Positions 34,860 to 49,200 of a DNA stretch of 64,000 nt are shown here, one piece after another; positions within the stretch are counted from its first letter, which is position 1, and each line of letters begins with the position of its first letter. Below the pieces are notes generated by a model. That model was not told where the DNA came from. It searched no databases and worked only from the letters and a program-made list of their open reading frames with translations. Both the position numbers and the translations under genes were made by a program. Source of the stretch: Eleusine coracana subsp. coracana (taxonomy: Eukaryota; Streptophyta; Magnoliopsida; Poales; Poaceae); the NCBI GenBank assembly GCA_032690845.1, contig CM064420.1, forward strand, positions 59,694,707 to 59,758,706, given 5' to 3'.

Positions 34860-35577
34860 TACCTATGTTAATCTACAAGGACTTGATTGGTTTTGAAATC
34901 GACACGTTTTTTTCTGGGAAAAAAAAAACACCTTCGGTGGAATGGTCCCGAGATTCTTTCCAAATACAAAGCTGTTCATGGGCATCTTTTAGCTTTTGGT
35001 TTGGCAGGATCAAGCATTTGCGTGGAAGGAGGGAAACAATAATTGTACATGCTCATCAGACCCCCATGATTCTGCATCCACACATGACAAGTGGTGGAGC
35101 TGCTTGATCCCATTTGAAAGGGTTTTGTTCTGTGAAATACATCAAGCTGGAGTTTTGTAATAGGTACTAGCTCTTGAGTGCACCCAAACTACAAGACGTT
35201 CCACACCACGCAATAAATATGTTAAGTTGGTTTGCCAATGAATGATAAAGCCATCCAGGCATCATCCAAGACTATGGTTTACTGATAAACCGGCCTTTCA
35301 TAGTCATCCAAGACCATTGCTTAAGAGCGTTGGGTATGCGTGTGCGTATCTTCATACTATGGGTCCACTCCACACCCTAATTTATATCCACTAGGTAGGT
35401 AGGTACAATGTGTGAGCCATGGGGGCACATGGTGTACCGTCACGTTCAGTCCAGATATATCTTTCTTTTTTCCGACACGTTGCAACAAAATCGATTCATA
35501 TACAGAGTCAAAGCGTTCATTTCTGCAGATGCAGCAAAAATCATGGCCTGCCGGATGAACAGCAACGACGTTGGCCA
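34860..35577. other. Intergenic DNA and FC2 3' flank
   Basis: No gene seen. Sequence next to 35577 is presumably the ferrochelatase 3' untranslated region. Confidence 0.4.
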
Positions 35578-38500
35578 CTAGTGCAGTATTCCCCACTGGT
35601 GCAGAAACCCTTCTCCAGTCGTCACCTCCAGCACCAGGAGAACCAGCACGGCGAGCATAGCTGCCCGGCCGTTCCAGGTCTCCGCGCTCTTGGTCCAGCC
35701 CCACTCCCACACAATCACCGGAGGAGGGAGCTCGTCACGTTTCGTGTCGTATGCCGCTAGCAGCTCTTCCACGCTGCCGAGTGGGACGAGTGACTGCAAA
35801 TGCATTTCACCAAAAAAACACACTTCAAACTCTTAAGCGTATCAGATATCAGGGATTTGTTGCAGTCACCGGGGATAGCAGGGATACAGATAGCAGCGAT
35901 TCTTCTACAACTTCACAAATCAAAGCACTTCACATAATTTTAAATGATTCCTTTATGTTCAATGACAAGGTTCTCCTAAAACTAGGTAGGTCACTAGGGA
36001 CTGCAATCAAAATGTTTCATTCATATTGAATATACGGACATAGTTGAAGTTTCGACTATCTAGTAAGGCATAAAACATCCACACACAATCAGAAAAAAAA
36101 TATTATTTTACCAATTATGCAACAGAGACAGGGATCGTATTTGCCCTATGAGTAGTTGTTACCTGACGAGCCTCAAGATTGGAAACCGCCATTGCACCAA
36201 CATAAGGCAGGCTCTCAATAACAGCATCAGCAAGATCCGAAATGAATGTGGGTTCACAACCTAATGCAGGAACTCGTCCCCAGTGCCTGATGCCAGATTC
36301 TAAAGCCAACTCCTTGTACTCTACATCAATTTCTTCCAAAGTTTCAATGTGTTCGCTGACGAAACTGAACAGAAAACCCCATAAGAAAAGATGAGGATTA
36401 TCTGGCAACAATTGGCTATGAGAAAACAATGTCCAGCGGCAAGATGATAGTTGAGGGTTAAAAGAAACATAACACAGATAAAACATTGCTAATCAGAGCA
36501 TCAGATGTCAAGCTTAGAAATGATACCTAATGGGAACAGCTAGAAGGCTCTTTACCCCTCTCTGCCCAAGCTCAATGATGGTCTCATCAGTATAGGGTTT
36601 CAACCATTCCACAGGTCCTACTCGACTCTGTACATTCACAAGAAAAGCAATCATTAAAAGAAGAGTAACCGCTATATTTGACAGTATGACATTGATGAAG
36701 CTGCCTTGACCTGATAAGCAAGTGTACATGGATTTGTTATCCCTCTTTTCTCAAGTTCTTCCATGATAAGGTCAATACACTCTTCCATCTCTGCCTTATA
36801 TGGATCACCAGCTTCTTCTACATATGCCAGAGGGACTCCATGAGCACTGAAAAATATCATAACCTACATGCAAGTTGATTCCTCATTAGACATTGCTTTG
36901 TATGTTAATAACTCAGCAGCTGAAACAAATAAGATGTTCCTGGGTTTGGGGAGACAATGGATGCGAAAATGAAAGAAGCTTAGACAACATTTTGTTGCTA
37001 GAAGCCATCTTCCCTAAAATATTACTGAATTCTTTACGAATCAAGAAGAATTCTACAGAGGTTTGAAAGCAAGAAAAAATTGTTGTGTTAAAGTCTTTTT
37101 TCAAGGAAAGTAAAGAAATATTGCCGGTGACAATAGTACTGCATTCAAGCAGCCAAATCTCGTGAGAGGTTTTTTTCAAGATCCATTGTTAGAGAATATG
37201 AACAAAAAGAACGAGAACATGCCCAGACTTAACATATAACCAATTTGATCCCTTTTCGAAGCATTGACAGGTTGTGGCAAATGGACACATTCTAGTTTTT
37301 AGGAAAGTGAAACCATCTTCCCTACTCTAACGACATATAGCCTAGTAAGATGACTGTAAAACAAAAGGCAAATGCCCACCAAGTTCAAAGTCCTACTATT
37401 TTCACTTGCTGGAGAACCATAAGCACTTGAAAACCATGGTTCTTACCTTTTCAGGCTCTGGAAATTTTGTCAGTTCATTCTCAATCAAAGTTGCCATGGC
37501 CTTTATATATCCTTCACGTTGATACCAGGAAGGTATAACTGTATGCTGCATATTCACCAGATACTCATCCTCTCTAAACATATAAAAAATGAACAAAACG
37601 TCAGAAAAGCATAGGCAATGGGGATATTCAGAATTCCAAATATTTAATATACCTGAATATGCCCTCCAATAAACGGAGACTTGAACCACTAGTCGATATG
37701 GAGAACTGGGGATACAGGGGCAGCACAACGAGTTTTGTGATTCCATCACGTTTTATCTAGAATACAAAGAGAACAAGCTTTTATATCTTCTTCAAAGAAA
37801 AACTGAAGTATTTCCCAAATAGACAAATACAAAAAATAAGCAGCAGAAGGTTGCTAATATAATAAATAACTAAATTTAGAATAGCATTGAATATCACAAA
37901 TTCTTTCATGAATATAACATCATGAGTATGGTGCTTACAAGTTTTAAAAAAAGTGTTTATTTGTATGATGTAAAGTAATAAAACTGTAGGTTTATGTATT
38001 TTGTTCACTTGCAAACCCTAAAAGAGAAAAATGTCGTCCATAAAGAAGATCTAGTTAAAGAGAACCCACAACTCATGTCACTTGAGTTCCCATCTAACAT
38101 TACTACAAAAAAGGAAAATTATTGGTAAAATTTCATTGCTAAATAAGAAAAAACTGGAAAGTCAAAAGAACACACAAGTCTAGCCCCCTACTTGTTCTAT
38201 AGCTTCCTCAGTGAAGGGATGCCAATATCGCATCCCAACATACACCTTGGCAGGAACATCTTTTTCGCATAATGCCTTCCTCAGTGCTTCAGCCTGTACA
38301 ATACATAAACCATCAGGGAAAAAGAAAATCTCACAGTGCAGTTTTGACAAAATTTAGAATTTTAATCCCAAAAGTCTTAAACCACTAAAATGAATAACAA
38401 AAACTAGATCCATACGCACTTTAATCCTATTGTCCACTAGGGTAAAGATAGCCAGACAAAATCACAGCAAAACCATCAATGCTGTTTGACAACCTAGTTA

Positions 38501-40793
38501 GAGGAATCTCACTGTGGATAAGAAGCAGAAGTGAAAGCAGCAAACAAAAAAGTTGCTTCATTCTTATAGTACAAGATCATACGATCATGGGAAGTTTTGC
38601 AGGCCTTACACACAAGCCACAGAAACATAAGTGTACCTATTTCGGGTTCTTTGGTAGATTAACCAAGTAAGAAGCAACATGATGTACACATAGCATAAGA
38701 TGGATGAAATTGCAGTCATTCTCTGCGTAGTGTATATCAAGCAGGTTCAAAATTGATGTTACACTGTTGATCCTGGTTATTTGAAATGTTTATGATGATC
38801 ACCTTGGAAATAATGTGGGGATTAATTCATCATTCGACGAGAAAGACTACTTGGTGTTATGCAAGAAAACTCCTCCCATGACTCATTGTACGATTGTATC
38901 CTTCCTCTATTCGAGCTAAACAGAACAAACAGCATTGCTGATGAATTAAGCGCATGGCAACCCTAGCAAAGAGCAGATGAAATAATAGAAGGTAAAACTG
39001 CACCTGTGCATCAGTAATTTGTCGGAGAGGAGAACCACCACCTATGGATGCATAACCCTCCTTGCTCTTTGGTGCTCTTACAACAGATATGAATTTAGCC
39101 AGTGGCTTCTGTAGAAAGCGAAATAGCCTAGGAAGACGGATTATGTCCTGTAATCATACATCAAGGGATGTAAAATGAGTAGACAAAACATGTTGCATTA
39201 TGATATACTGAAATGCAGTAGTAATATGCATTTACTCCTGTTTTAGCTAAAACATGCAAACAAATAACATTTTGATGATACATTGGCACAAAGTTAGCAG
39301 ATCAATAAACTTGTTGCATATTTCACTAGAATATTCTCGCCATTAATTAATGTGGCAACACAATTGATTAATCTGCAAAGCTAAAAAAATAACAAGTAAA
39401 AGAATTAGAAAGCCAATATGCTTGCAGCATAGTAATTACCGGATCAGCAAAAAGATTGAACAAGAAGGGCTGCACATCATCAAGAGTCTCCGGGCCTCCA
39501 AGATTCAGCAATAGAACACCAAGTTTCTCATTGCCAACCAGAAGTTTTCTGAAATCAGATTCAGAAGTAAGAACCGCCTCCGATGCTGATGAATATCCTT
39601 TAAAGTGGTCCTTAACATCACGCGATTGAAGTGAAGACCATCCCAAATCACATTTGCAGGCTGAAGATTTCTTATGGTAACACTGCCAAAGAGAAAGTCC
39701 TGTGCAGTTACCAATTGAGTAAGATATAGCTGCATATGTCCTTGGTACATTGACCCTGTTCAGCAAAGTAGCCATGTGTGTTATAGTAATAGAAATGGGA
39801 TATTATAGTCGACAAAGGTATTGTCTATGCATATCACTTATGCATCATTTCTGAACACAAGACAGATTTACAAAACAGAGAGTCGAAGCATCGGTTCTAG
39901 CCATTGGAGACTGACAAAAACTCAATCCAATAGATACAGGTACATCTAGCTCTTGTTATGCACCAAATTCCAATCAGTTATACTATACTACACAAACAGC
40001 AAATAGCCAGCACTAGCACTGCACCTGTAAAACAGTTCTGCATGCTTGAAATCGTGTTTCAGAACATGTAATTTAAATATTCGAATATTAGCAAGAATTA
40101 TGATCAATACTAGCTTCTAGCTAGTTCTTAGCAAGCATGTGACTTAGTGTTAAACTGCAGCGTTTTCTTGAGTCCAAATCCCGCAAGACATTTTGATTAT
40201 GGATAAGCATGCACAGAACAAAAGAATGGAAACTTAAATTAGGGACAATGGTTCATAACCCCTATAAAGTTGCAGTGATAACAAACTAATTCCATCAACT
40301 GGAAATTTTCGGAGTATTATCCGACCATGGTGTTCAATTACAGGTAGTGCATGTGCATGGCAAGGCATGTTGCCCTGGTAGAATTAGCAGCACTTGATTG
40401 CCCACGTCCAGTAGGATCATGTATAGATAACACGCTTGTAGATACAATAAAGTGAGTGTTGGGCATGTGATTGCTACTTGCTAGGGGAGTGAATTTTACA
40501 CAAAAACGAAAAGTCACCACGCACGTATACAACATACATGTGTATCTATCTATGATCGATCCATGTCATGAACGATCCACTGTGACGGGTATTAAAGGGC
40601 AGATCTACCCCGTTTACATTGGCATCAAAATTAACAGCATCCCAAGGTACACACAGCCGTAAAGGCTTCAGAGACAGAGAGAAAAAAAGAGGGGATATTA
40701 CCTTGCGGAATTACGCGGCGCGGGTCTCTTTGGGAAATGGGAAGGCCCGGCCTCCACCACGCCCTTGGCGCTCGCCTGGCTCGACGACCACAT
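35578..40793 (-). CDS. FC2: Ferrochelatase-2, chloroplastic (10 exons, 518 aa)
   Basis: Exons (minus strand): 40793-40702, 39755-39440, 39147-39004, 38293-38192, 37756-37653, 37573-37447, 36863-36711, 36627-36527, 36364-36163, 35793-35578. All joins keep frame with GT-AG introns. The enzyme inserts Fe2+ into protoporphyrin IX, the last step of haem synthesis, in plastids. Residues 1-100 are a transit-peptide-like N terminus beginning MWSSSQ, as in rice. The mature domain starts GVLLLNLGGPETLDDVQPF. The metal/porphyrin-site His303 is in FFSAHGVPL and the conserved SEHIETLEE loop is at 383-391. The last exon encodes the hinge and the LHC-like (CAB) motif WNGRAAMLAVL at 487-497, which in Arabidopsis distinguishes FC2 from FC1. 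The C terminus stops at GILH, a few residues shorter than the rice form as I recall it. Confidence 0.95.
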
Positions 40794-41200
40794 CCTCCCA
40801 CCTGCGCGCAGAAGACCCCCAGCAGTGAGGGGAAAATTTTTCGGAGCCCCCGTGACTCAAGTGGTTAGGTGATGAAACTCACCTAGTGAGGAGAGTGATG
40901 GCGCGCGAGAGGAGCGGCGGCGGACGAGAGCCGGGAGGGCTCGACGTCGCCGGAGACGGTGCGGGGAAAGGAAGAGAGAGATGTGTGTGGGCGCGCGGGC
41001 GGGCAGGCGGGTACGGGAATGCGTGTCGCCACTCGCGACGCAAGCGTGGGGGGAAAAATAATCCGCAACGGTTGGTCCCTGCGTTTTTGGAGGGGTTTAG
41101 CGTCCTCGGCGCTGGGGCGGCGTGGTGGTAAGGCCGCTGACATACTGGACCCGTCAGAGCCGGGGGTCACTTGTCAGTGGGACAGATATTTACAGTTGTA
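40794..41200 (-). promoter_or_regulatory. FC2 leader with a probable 81-base intron and promoter region
   Basis: Upstream of the FC2 ATG a good acceptor (GCGCGCAG at 40802) and donor (CTAG/GTGAGT, intron starting 40882) define a likely 5' untranslated intron, 40802-40882. Further up, a GC-rich stretch is open in one frame for 95 codons from 41170 and would act as an upstream frame if the transcript begins there. A weak TATA-like word (tgtaaatatc, minus) lies at about 41185-41195. Confidence 0.4.
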
Positions 41201-42050
41201 AAACAACTGGAGCTCGTGAGAGGGACACTGCAAAATTATCTTGGGTTGGAGATATTATTATGTCTGTCGTCCCGGGTGATCCTTGAGGTAAGGTGAAGAG
41301 TCGTGACAGGTCGTCGTCCTCTGCTTCGTCTCCGGAGGTCATTTCGTTCGTTTTGTCGGGACGGGTCTCGGTCAAGAGTGGCAGCTGTAGGTAGATGGGG
41401 ATAATTCAAGAGATCAAGGAGTGATGGGGATAATACAAGAGATCAAGTGTCAACTGGAGCGGGCTGTTGATTGTTGTCAGCATACAACTCATCGACGGGA
41501 AAAGCCAAAAAAGAAAAAAAACAGTAGCACGGAAGGGCCACATTTGGTAGTTGATGATAACAGTACTTGATCTATATAACTTGAATCCGTTTCCTTAATC
41601 CTAGCCATATGCAACTCTAAATCCATGCACGCACGGCTCTGTCAAACATGAATACATGATCGACCTGAAGCTGGCTGTCACCTGCTGCACGCCGGCACAT
41701 CATCAGATCATCAGGCCACGAGGCCCTGGAGCCTGGAGGCCGGTCAGTACCTAGTAGCTTGGGCGCTGCATGATTGCAATCTATCAGAAGGCCCGCTGGT
41801 CATGCTTCTATGCATGAGAAGAACCTATTCCAAGTCTGATGATGATGATCCTCCGCCTTCCAGATTACTCTCGCAGGTCATGGTCTCGTGCCTGACCTCA
41901 GCGCAAAACCTGACGACAACACATGACGCCGGAAGTTTTTCTAGTCCAATTTGTAAGAGCAAAGTGTTCCACCTGCAGGCACCTACGGACGTTTTCGCCT
42001 TGTCGGCCCGGAGGGTGTACGGGTCGTCTTGCCGGATGCAACGCTCCTCC
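41201..42050. other. Intergenic DNA, nothing identified
   Basis: No supported coding region or repeat structure. Confidence 0.4.
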
Positions 42051-42053
42051 TTA

Positions 42054-43216
42054 GAGCAACTCCAGTGGACTGGAGTATTTGGTTAGCCAGGTATAACAAG
42101 GCAAAGAATCATAGAAAACTCCATAAACATGATTAAACTTTGGGCGAATAGAGCGACAAAACTGCAGCGCAAGCAAGCCATCCAACTTTGAGCGGATAAC
42201 CTGATAGGGACATAAACAAGGGATCTTTACACTTCCTGCAAATTTACTGATTCATGTTGCCCTGTGCAACTAACCTGTACTTGCATGTGCGCTCTCTGTA
42301 TATTGCTAGCTGCATCTTTCTTCTTTCTTTTTCTTATTTATACTCATGCATTTACATTTGTAATCACTCTTTTATTTTTAACAAAATTAAGGTAGGGGCC
42401 TCCCCTCCCGACTTCCTCAAAAAAAAAAAAACTCCAGTGCACGTCTGCAAATTAGAGCCTATAAAATCAATTTGCATGCCGGCCTGAAAAATAGGAGCCC
42501 CTAAAATAGATGCAAAGTCCAGCAGAAAGCATGCAAACTAGGCCACTATTCATTAGACCCACCTGTTAGCACCTTTCTTCTCCGATGGTCACTGTCCAAC
42601 GCGTCTCCGCTCTAGCCCGCCGCCGCACGGCGAGCTGCTCTGGCGGCCCCGCCCGCCACCGACTCCATCACGCCCGCGCCCGCCCGCCCCGGACCTGGCG
42701 CTACCACCCTGCCCTCGGCGCTACGCGCAAGCCCGCCCGCCTCGCGCCCCCGGCTCCACCGTTGTCGTGCCCGTCTGCTGCCTCGCCCCCGGTGTCGCTC
42801 GCACCAGCGCCATCGCACGCCGCCTGGCCCCCCGGCGTCGCTCGCGCCCGCCCGCCACGCCACCGGTCCATCCCCGGCTCCACCGCAGCCCCGCCGATCC
42901 GCTGCGCCACTGGTCCGTCGGCGCTGCTGCAGCCCTGCCCCCGACGTCGGCAGCAACACGGGAGGGAGAGAGAGAGGGAGAGGAGAGATCACACCAAAGA
43001 AAAAATGAAAGAAAAATAAAAGAACTGGAAAATATATATGTGGGACCCACATTTTGGAGGAAAATAGGAGACTCCAAAACTTGGAGCTAGGAGGGAAAAT
43101 TTGCATGCCCATGTAAAATACATACCCCAATAAAGGTCATGTTGGAGTAAATTTTTTTGCTTGTCATGCAAATATTAGGATAGGGGCCTTGATGCATGCC
43201 CCTGCTGGAGATGCTC
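42054..43216. mobile_element. PIF/Harbinger-like element with GC-rich interior
   Basis: The left end GAGCAACTCCAG and right end CTGGAGATGCTC are inverted, with TTA on both outer sides (42051-42053 and 43217-43219). The ends resemble those of 4492-5104. The interior has a GC-rich core (42590-42960) open in several frames with proline/arginine-rich products, possibly captured genic sequence. A second ctccagtg word at 42432 suggests that one element may be nested in another, so the outer pairing is less certain. Confidence 0.5.
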
Positions 43217-43219
43217 TTA

Positions 43220-44527
43220 GCCCACTTCCTCCCGGGCTGAGGCACGTTCGGCAAGCGGCCAACGGGAGCACCGGGCTCCTGGCCTCTCTGATTTGGCGTG
43301 TCCTTTATCCTTTGTTTCGTCGGTTGTCTTGATGATAACTAGTCCTGGTCAACTGGGTCGTGCCTGGCATGTCGGCCCGAGGTCCATAAAATTTGGCCCG
43401 GCCCAGGTCCGGTATGGCACGCCTCAATTCGTGCCCAGGCCGGCTCGACACATGCCTTCGTGACGTGCTAAGGCCGTGACTTCGGCCGGTGGGCGGCACG
43501 GGCACAACCCATTTAGAGGTGGTCCAGTGAAGCACGGATTTAATTTAATTAGACACGGTTTAATATTAAAAGAAATAGATATTTTGTATGCATATAACAA
43601 AACTAAAGTGGTTTGATGGTAAATCACTTTACTCTTTGTCTGGCGACCAGTTCGACCAGGACTAGTGGTAACAGTTAGAGGCGATAGAATTAAAAAAAAA
43701 AAACAGTTAGAGGCGATAGAAGCTAGGCTCTTGATGATTAAAAAAATCATCTGTAATTTCATTTGTTTAAATAATTGAAAATTCTTAAACGCAGCCAGAA
43801 CAAAATGGATCTACATCGTCCGCTTTATTTCACTCGGATTTAGCCAAACCACAAACGTTGTGATCCCTCCTCAGGGTCAGGGGGTGATAATGAAGAGGTA
43901 GTTAATGAGCACAAAGATTTCATCAGTCGCGAAGCTCAGTTGGAGCCATTAGCCTCCACTCTGCCATTATCAAACTATCATTAAACAAACAATAAAAATG
44001 CTACTATTCATGGTTTTTTTGGCAAAATTTACAGACACCCCCTCCCCTAGTTTTAATTTAAGCTTCTCCAGTAGATTTCATGAACGTAAACGGTAAGTAA
44101 TTTCAACTTGAACAAAATTAAATAAAATCATTGTCATGTACGGAGTGGTGGTAGTACTTAGTTTAGTGATACACGTGAAAGGCGTGCTTTGTTGTTTTTT
44201 CATCGTTCTCACTTTCTTCTGATGATTTTGCAAAAAGGAATTATTATCACTTGGAATAATGAACTAAATAAGCAAAGTCCGGTTAATTACACTTCAATCA
44301 GCATCGTGATAATTAAATTCGACATCACATCTAACTGTAGGGGTTATTTAATTTTTTCTCTGAGGATTATTTTTGTAGCCAAGTACCTGCATGTGATTGC
44401 TACGCGCCATCTTGCTCATATGTTTTTGTTGTCATAGCAACGCCCCTAGCGAGTGAATAAACATATGCACCTGAATCTACGTATCACTTTTAATCTGATT
44501 GCTACCTACCTGCCAAGTACAGTGAAG
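43220..44527. other. Intergenic DNA with P450-associated upstream similarity
   Basis: No gene. About 44160-44215 (gtttagtgatacacgtgaaa and following) matches 50438-50495 upstream of the intact P450, so the duplication included 5' flank. Confidence 0.45.
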
Positions 44528-45690
44528 GTGGCGTGGCGTACATATAGGTGTCAAAAATCCTTGGACAGACTGAAGGATCCTGCCGCGCGCGCGGGGTCCT
44601 CCTCCTCCGGCAATGGCGTGGTGCCCGTCCGTGAGTGCGTATACGCGGCGCTGTTCGCACTGAACGTGGCCACGTGCTTCGGCGAGTGCGTGGACGCCAT
44701 GCGCGTCGCGCGGCAGGAGTTCCTCGACATGCATGGCGCCAGGCTTCCGTGTCTTCAATTCGCCACCTTTAAAAAGGTTTCATCACCGCGGGTCTAGTGC
44801 ACGTGTCACGGTTTTTTCGATATATGGTAGTAGTATAATCTGCTCATTCGGTGAAAAAGAAAAGAGACATGATCACGCGCGCTGCTGCTGATGCTATGTC
44901 AGGTGGCGAAGCTTCTGTACCGGGACAGATGGAAGCAGGTGTCGTGCACTGCCGGCGGAGGCAAGAAGAGCTGTACATCCCGTTGATCCGCGCGTGCCGG
45001 GAGCAATGAACTTGTTTTGCGTTCTCTAGTCTAGTAGATCTATGAACTTGTATAAATTTCAACTTGATTTATCAGCATATGTACAAATCTCTTCATCGGA
45101 AACATATTGTTTTAGTGGAAATTTTGAAAAATTCTGAACTTCACAAACTATCCGAACGTCACCAACAAAAAAAAATTTAAATTAATTAGTTAACTAAGCT
45201 AATCTAACCAAGTAACTGATATGCCACATGAATTTTTTTGCAGGATGAATTTAACATGATCAAATAACCATGATTTTATCTTGGATACATAGATTGAATA
45301 GCCAGCTTTTGCCAAACTAACAATCGTGTGTACAAATAAAACAGGTATGGACGTCGATCGCCTGAGGAATTCATACCAGAGAGGTTCATGCCGGGTGGGG
45401 AAGGCGCAGAGGTGCGTCTGGTCATCGGCAACAAGGAGGCAACCAATAATGTGAAGATGATGCCGTTCGGGGCCGGGCGCGCGAAGGATATGTCCAGGAA
45501 TGGAATACGCCATTCTGAACTTTGGACTATTTTCTTGAAAAACTAGTCACCGCCTTTGAGTGGCATCCGCTCTCGGGTGAAAAGGTTGATCTCACACCTG
45601 AGCCCGCGTTCTTTACGATCCGGCACCCGCTCCGTGCTCCGTGGACGGGTCGTGCCACGGACAACGGCACCAGCGGCGACCGTGTGAGCT
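44528..45690 (+). pseudogene. CYP89-like cytochrome P450 pseudogene, central exon mostly deleted
   Basis: Three blocks are homologous to the gene at 50616. Exon 1 tail at about 44528-44776 (GVVPVRECVYAALFALNVAT and FATFKK before a GT donor) lacks the first two thirds of the exon. Exon 2 head at 44903-45008 (VAKLLYRDRWKQV, then a one-base deletion relative to the intact copy) is present, but the I-helix and ExxR regions are gone. Exon 3 at 45345-45690 is frameshifted near its start and again in the haem loop. The haem-loop DNA (gatgatgccgttcggggccgg) is still readable. It lies about 5 kb upstream of the intact copy, separated by a Copia remnant. Confidence 0.85.
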
Positions 45691-45919
45691 AGCTACACCA
45701 CAGTACTGGGGCTTATATATATGTGTGTGTTGTAATATCTATGTTGGATTTCAAATTGCACTTTAAAATTGGGCATGAATAGATATGCCCCCAATTTTCT
45801 GACATCATTTCGCGGGAATTATTACCTGATCCGAACAATGCCAGGCGCTTGCTTGATGCCCAGTGATAGATTTTGCGGATCATAGATAGAGTGGGGTTAA
45901 ATCATAAACTAGGCATACC

Positions 45920-46281
45920 TTTCATTCAAGCCGTTTCTCTCGTTCTGTCGATGTAGTCTGCACACAGACAGCGACGCTCGGTGTAGAGGATGACGCCGCG
46001 CTTGTGTTGGTCGTGCTGACGACGAGCTCGTTGTGGAGGTCGTCGGTGAAGGGGCTGGCGGCCAACCCATCGCTGGTAGCCCATCCCTCTAGATCGGGCT
46101 AGGGTTTGGAGGTGGTGAACAGTGACGGCGATGAATCTCGTGGGTCGTGAAAATATGGTTCCCACCTTCTCTTATAGGCGCTGCGCGACAGAGACCCAAC
46201 AGCCCATTGGACTGGACGCCTCCGATCAAGGCGCGGTTCAAGGACCTAAAGTTGGACCCATTGATAGAGATCAACCTAACA
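45920..46281 (-). mobile_element. Probable 3' LTR of Copia element
   Basis: On the minus strand the polypurine tract aagagggagaa (46292-46282) is followed by TGTTAGGTTG, the expected LTR start. About 100 bases on is a TATA-like cctataagag, then a CCCTAGCC-type leader. The outer end is not defined and no matching 5' LTR was recognised. Confidence 0.5.
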
Positions 46282-49200
46282 TTCTCCCTCTTGATCTTAT
46301 CTTTCATGCTTTTAACTTTATACTTTAAAATAACTTATTTCAAATTACTTGTTCTATCACAAATTTGTACATAGAGCATGTTTCGTCGTCACGGTTAGTC
46401 ACCGATAGAATCAACAGCTACAACATACTACTTTGTTCTGAAATAGATCATTTAATCTTAGGTCTCTTATTGTCCGAAAAACATAGACTATATCATAGAA
46501 CCCATATCGACTGTATGCTCTCCGAGCACACTGGACGGTAAGTCTTTAATGAGCAGATCTGCTAATACTTGTTCATTCCTTTTATGCTTCAAGCATTCTA
46601 ACATAATTCCGGACATTCTCGTCAACAATGTATAGCTTGTGTTAATATGTTTGACACCACACTTGACTCGTTGTCACAAGAGTAAAATACATAATGGTTA
46701 TTGCTATTATTAACCATTATCAATTCAGGTACATATTTCCTTAATCATTTTGCCTGTCCCTCAGCCTCATATCATGCTAAGTCACACCTTTTCATCATAT
46801 TGATAATAGTTCATTGCTAATTCGTATCTTTTTATCACATTGATGATAATTCTTTTATTCTTTAAAGTTTTTCCACACAAAAACTTCAAGTGTGAAATTT
46901 AGCGATAATTGTGGATTTCGTTACATATTTCACGCATTGTATCTTACACTCACAACCTTTTGAGAACACTTGTACATATCTATTTTTGTACTCATAATTT
47001 TTTGAGAATACATATTTCCTTTAGTATGAGGCTGATATTTTTAACTCCATTCCAGTGATCTATATCTGAATTGGACATTGTCAAAGCAACCCGGATACAT
47101 AAAACCGTGTTAACGTAATATGAAAGCTTCTAACAGCTGAAGCATATGGTACCATATTCATTTGATCCTTTTTACACTGTCTTTTGGAACACTAAAGTTT
47201 TCAAATCCATTACCCTTGAGTATAAGAACAGGCGTATGTCTTCTTGTATGCATATTTTAGAGACTTCTCATCATGCATATGCAATATTTCTAATACCTTT
47301 CTCTTTATCTCGGTGAATCTCGTCTCATATAATAGGAGACATTCAAGCGAGAACATTCTTTTGAACTTTAAGAACAAGAGCTTCTTCTTCTTTTGCATTG
47401 GATTGATATCACCACTAGCAAGTAGGACGTCGTCCATATAATTAGGAAATGAGTTTCTCATTCTATATCTTTTGCATAAATACAATTGTCCTCTTACTTT
47501 TTAAGAAAACCTAAAATTCTTATTAATCTAACAAAAACTTTAAACATCTCCTTTTAAAAAAATATCTTTAATTCATAAATAGATTTTCTGTCAACGATGT
47601 CTAAAGTTCCTTTTTTTTCATAGAAAAACCTTTGATTGTGCCATGTAAATATATTTTTCTTAGATCCTCACTAAGAAGAATCGTCTTTGCATTTATCTGA
47701 TATAGCTGGAGATCAAGATGTGCCGCTAATGCCATTATAACTCTAAAAAAATTATTACACAAGAGTAACATTTCTCTTCTCTTTGCGTAAAGTCTTTTAT
47801 CATATATTCCTTCCAGAGTCACATTTAATCTTATACACCCATAACGGTCTACTGTTTTAACTCTATTAGGATCTGTGTTTCCTTTGGAGTCACATTTGAT
47901 ATTGTAGACCTATGATAGTCTACTGTTTTGACTATTAAGAATATCTTCAAAATCCAGAATATCATCAGAATTAATCAATTATATTTCATCTTTGCCATTC
48001 GAACATGTGAATGCTCCATCATGATCTTATCAATCTGGGTGAAATCACCCGACTTATTCTTTGCTATGGGCACTTCTTTCATATGGGGTTTTCTTTTATT
48101 GTCTACAGGCAATTAACTCTATAATCTCTTGTGTAACAAGAAATTTGCTATTCTTGAATCATTAAAATGGATACAAAGTCCTACTTCTCTTCAAGTCTTA
48201 CTCTTCCAGATTATTCATCTCCTTCAAAGATGGTATATCTCTGAACTCTTTAATCTATATGGGTTTACTCTGTTATTCATTTTTCTTTTATGGCATTTTG
48301 AGCACCATCTTAATATTCCTTCGTCAGAAAACAGGAATACAACTATTTCTTTACTTTAGGGGTATCATTAATTTGACTGTTGTACTCCTCCAGACGATCA
48401 TATTTTTTTAGTAGATCACTTTAGATGCACAATGTGCATCACATTATCATATTTATCGGAGAGTTTCACGATTCTTTCTCCCCCTCGAAATATGGTAAGA
48501 ACCTTTCTGCCACAATTTCGAAAACATTCGAAACTCTTGTGAATTGAGGAAATTTTTCTTATCTACTTCACTCACTTGATTACATCATATGAAATAAAGT
48601 TATCTATGAACTCTTATGGGAGTATCTTTTTTCTTATTCCATTTCAAAAACTCAATAGAGTTCTTTATCATTAATACTTCTGCAAGTCGTACTTGCACAT
48701 TATTCTTATCTGTTAGTTTGTCTTCTTTTTAGACTCATTAAGTACTTAATAACTATTACACGTAAAGTGCATGATCGATAATAGAATAACATAAGAGTTA
48801 TTCCATACTTTTCTCCAAAGGCACTTGAGTCATCACATCTTTCTCCTACCAAGTAGGATAAAACTTTTCTCAAACTTCTCTCGTCATACGGGATTTTCTC
48901 GATATAGATATTATGCCAATGTACCCCGCCATGCGGGTATTTTCCCAGACTTTGCCTTTCATACGGATATAATGATAATCATCTCTTTTCCGTTATGTGG
49001 GTAATTCACTTGAAGGGACATGAATACTTGTATTGGCTTATATTCAATCATCAAATTTAGGAATAAATCCGAATATTCTGTGACACATACATAATCAATG
49101 TTGGTCAGATTAAGTATGTATATGCCTTATCTTATCATAATCATAAAAAAATAATAATAAATCTTGTTCATAAAAAGTACATGAAAAATAAATTCTCAGG

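Noticed and set aside
42585..43019. 144-codon proline/arginine-rich frame
   Set aside because: Lies within a transposon-bounded GC-rich core with open frames on both strands.
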